The notes under the pieces are model-generated. The model did no database searches and was not told where the DNA came from. It saw only the letters and a program-made list of their open reading frames with translations. Shown piece by piece: positions 6,288 through 7,355 of a stretch of DNA of 7,355 nt. Location: NCBI GenBank assembly GCA_021793875.1, contig JAJYRX010000072.1, forward strand, positions 1 to 7,355, in the 5' to 3' direction. The stretch is from Pseudomonadota bacterium (GTDB lineage: Bacteria > Pseudomonadota > Gammaproteobacteria > Burkholderiales > Burkholderiaceae_B). Each line of letters starts with the position of its first letter. Position 1 is the stretch's first letter. The translations under genes were made by a program, and so were the position numbers.

Positions 6288-6295
6288 ATTAAGTA

Positions 6296-7355
6296 ATGAA
6301 TAGAAGAAGCTTTCTAGTCGGGACATCAGCTTTAGGTGCGGCACACTATGTTGCTCCTTTGTTGGCTGCTCAGCAAAAGCCAATTAATGATTACACTCAG
6401 CCATTAAAAAGAACCTTTGAATTCACCCATGAATATAATTTAAAAGCACCTTATGGAGCCTCTGGTGAAACTAGGCTATGGGTTCCTCTTATAGAAAACA
6501 CAGCTCCATTTCAAACCCTTACCAACTTGAGATGGTCAGGCAATTATGAAGACGCTTACATTGCAACTGAGCCCATATTCGGAGCACAGTCGCTACATGT
6601 AAAGTGGCCTAGCAGTAGTGACATACTTCATCTTAAAGTCACCATGAAAATACAAACCCAAAGCTGGGAGCCTGCTAAAAGAGGTGACTTATCAAATTAC
6701 ACAGCACCAACAGTAATAAATTATCCAAAGGAGTTGGATCTATACCTGCGTAGCAGCAGACACATACCCACCGATGGAATAGTTAAGCAAATAGCCACAG
6801 ACATAGTTGGAAACGAGCATAACCCATTAATAAAGGCCCAACTAATACATAATTGGGTAGCCGCCAATATGGAGCGTGATAACTCAGTAATTGGTTGTGG
6901 TATAGGTGATGTTGGAGAAATCCTCACTACGGGCAAGCTATACGGTAAATGTACTGACATTAATTCTGTCTTTGTAGCACTTGCCAGAGCTGCTGGCATA
7001 CCAGCAAGAGAAATGTTTGGAATACGTCTGGGTCGTCCTGGAGAATATTTAGAGAAAAGGTCTAGAACAGCATTTGGCTCGGCCAGTAAGAATGGACATG
7101 CATCAATCACAGATTGGCAACACTGTAGAGCCCAGTTTTATTTGGCTGGATATGGTTGGGTTCCTTGTGATCCTGCTGATGTAACAAAACTGCGCCTTAC
7201 CGAAAACTTGTCTAACGACGACAAGATCGTTAAAGAAGTTAATGAGTACATGTTTGGCAACTGGGATATGAACTGGGTCGGGTTTAACTACGCAAGGGAC
7301 TTTTCTTTAAGCCCTAAACCAGAACAGTATCCTATGAACAACTATGGATACCCAT
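6296..7355 (+). CDS. Tat-exported transglutaminase-like domain protein, C-terminus beyond right edge
   Basis: Open frame of 353 codons, uninterrupted to the edge. The N-terminus MNRRSFLVG carries a twin-arginine motif, a hydrophobic stretch and a probable cleavage after LLAA (Ala25), so the protein is predicted to be exported folded through the Tat system. Residues about 40-125 form a beta-rich N-terminal region (TRLWVPL at 59-65). The transglutaminase-like papain-fold core follows: a helix around 178-192, then YGKCTDINSVFVALARAAGIPARE at 216-239 with candidate nucleophile Cys219, catalytic His276 in WQHCRAQFYLAGYGW, and Asp292 in PCDPAD. The full triad is visible. Such proteins are usually taken to act as peptidases or amidases rather than cross-linking enzymes, and the substrate is unknown. 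GGAGA upstream supports the start. The gene is probably driven by the promoter at 6012-6039 through a long leader. Confidence 0.9.
   Translation, partial: MNRRSFLVGTSALGAAHYVAPLLAAQQKPINDYTQPLKRTFEFTHEYNLKAPYGASGETRLWVPLIENTAPFQTLTNLRWSGNYEDAYIATEPIFGAQSLHVKWPSSSDILHLKVTMKIQTQSWEPAKRGDLSNYTAPTVINYPKELDLYLRSSRHIPTDGIVKQIATDIVGNEHNPLIKAQLIHNWVAANMERDNSVIGCGIGDVGEILTTGKLYGKCTDINSVFVALARAAGIPAREMFGIRLGRPGEYLEKRSRTAFGSASKNGHASITDWQHCRAQFYLAGYGWVPCDPADVTKLRLTENLSNDDKIVKEVNEYMFGNWDMNWVGFNYARDFSLSPKPEQYPMNNYGYP

Larger units (their letters stand above)
6046..6295 (+). other. Structured untranslated leader or possible small RNA gene
   Basis: Non-coding stretch between the strong promoter and the transglutaminase-like gene. 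I see no convincing reading frame in it. It holds three stem-loops: 6054-6115, 6126-6166 and 6211-6232. No known riboswitch or RNA family was recognised, and none of the hairpins is followed by a clear T-run, so an RNA 3' end cannot be placed. The long-leader reading is favoured if no termination occurs before 6296. The small-RNA reading would need a 3' end near 6170 or 6235. Confidence 0.4.

Noticed and set aside
6721..7110. 129-residue minus-strand frame
   Set aside because: It lies entirely within the transglutaminase-like gene, whose catalytic motifs are on the plus strand.

Overview
The window looks like chromosomal core sequence from a moderately AT-rich proteobacterium, most plausibly a low-GC member of the Burkholderiales/Alcaligenaceae. 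That placement is an inference from the protein sequences (YciO, a short M50 protease and DapA side by side; Tat-exported transglutaminase-like protein; tandem UspA protein). It is not proven by any marker gene. No transposase, integrase, CRISPR array or defence gene is visible.

Layout. The left quarter (1-1805) reads leftward: yciO (threonylcarbamoyl-AMP-synthase-like), then a small membrane site-2 protease, then the N-terminal third of dapA, which runs off the left edge. A 177-base divergent gap follows. From there everything reads rightward: a complete tRNA-His(GTG) with encoded G-1 and CCA; a 69-residue tryptophan-rich small protein of unknown function; a cardiolipin synthase with two HKD motifs; a CynX/NimT-type MFS transporter overlapping the synthase by four bases (ATGA); and a two-domain universal stress protein. 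After a 287-base non-coding stretch comes a Tat-signal transglutaminase-like protein, open at the right edge, with its first 353 codons present.

How the genes relate. yciO and the protease are probably co-transcribed, and dapA may belong to the same unit or have its own promoter. The small protein, the synthase and the transporter are tightly packed and may form one operon, with the last two translationally coupled. The stress-protein gene has its own candidate promoter.

The most interesting unexplained signal is at 6009-6295. It contains a consensus-quality sigma70-type promoter (TTGACA, 16-base spacer, TAAAAT) beginning three bases after the stress-protein stop. About 250 bases follow before the next start codon and hold three separate stem-loops, one of them a perfect 9-bp stem with a 4-base loop. 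This looks like a structured 5' leader or a small RNA gene. It is a hypothesis from sequence inspection only, and no known RNA family was recognised.
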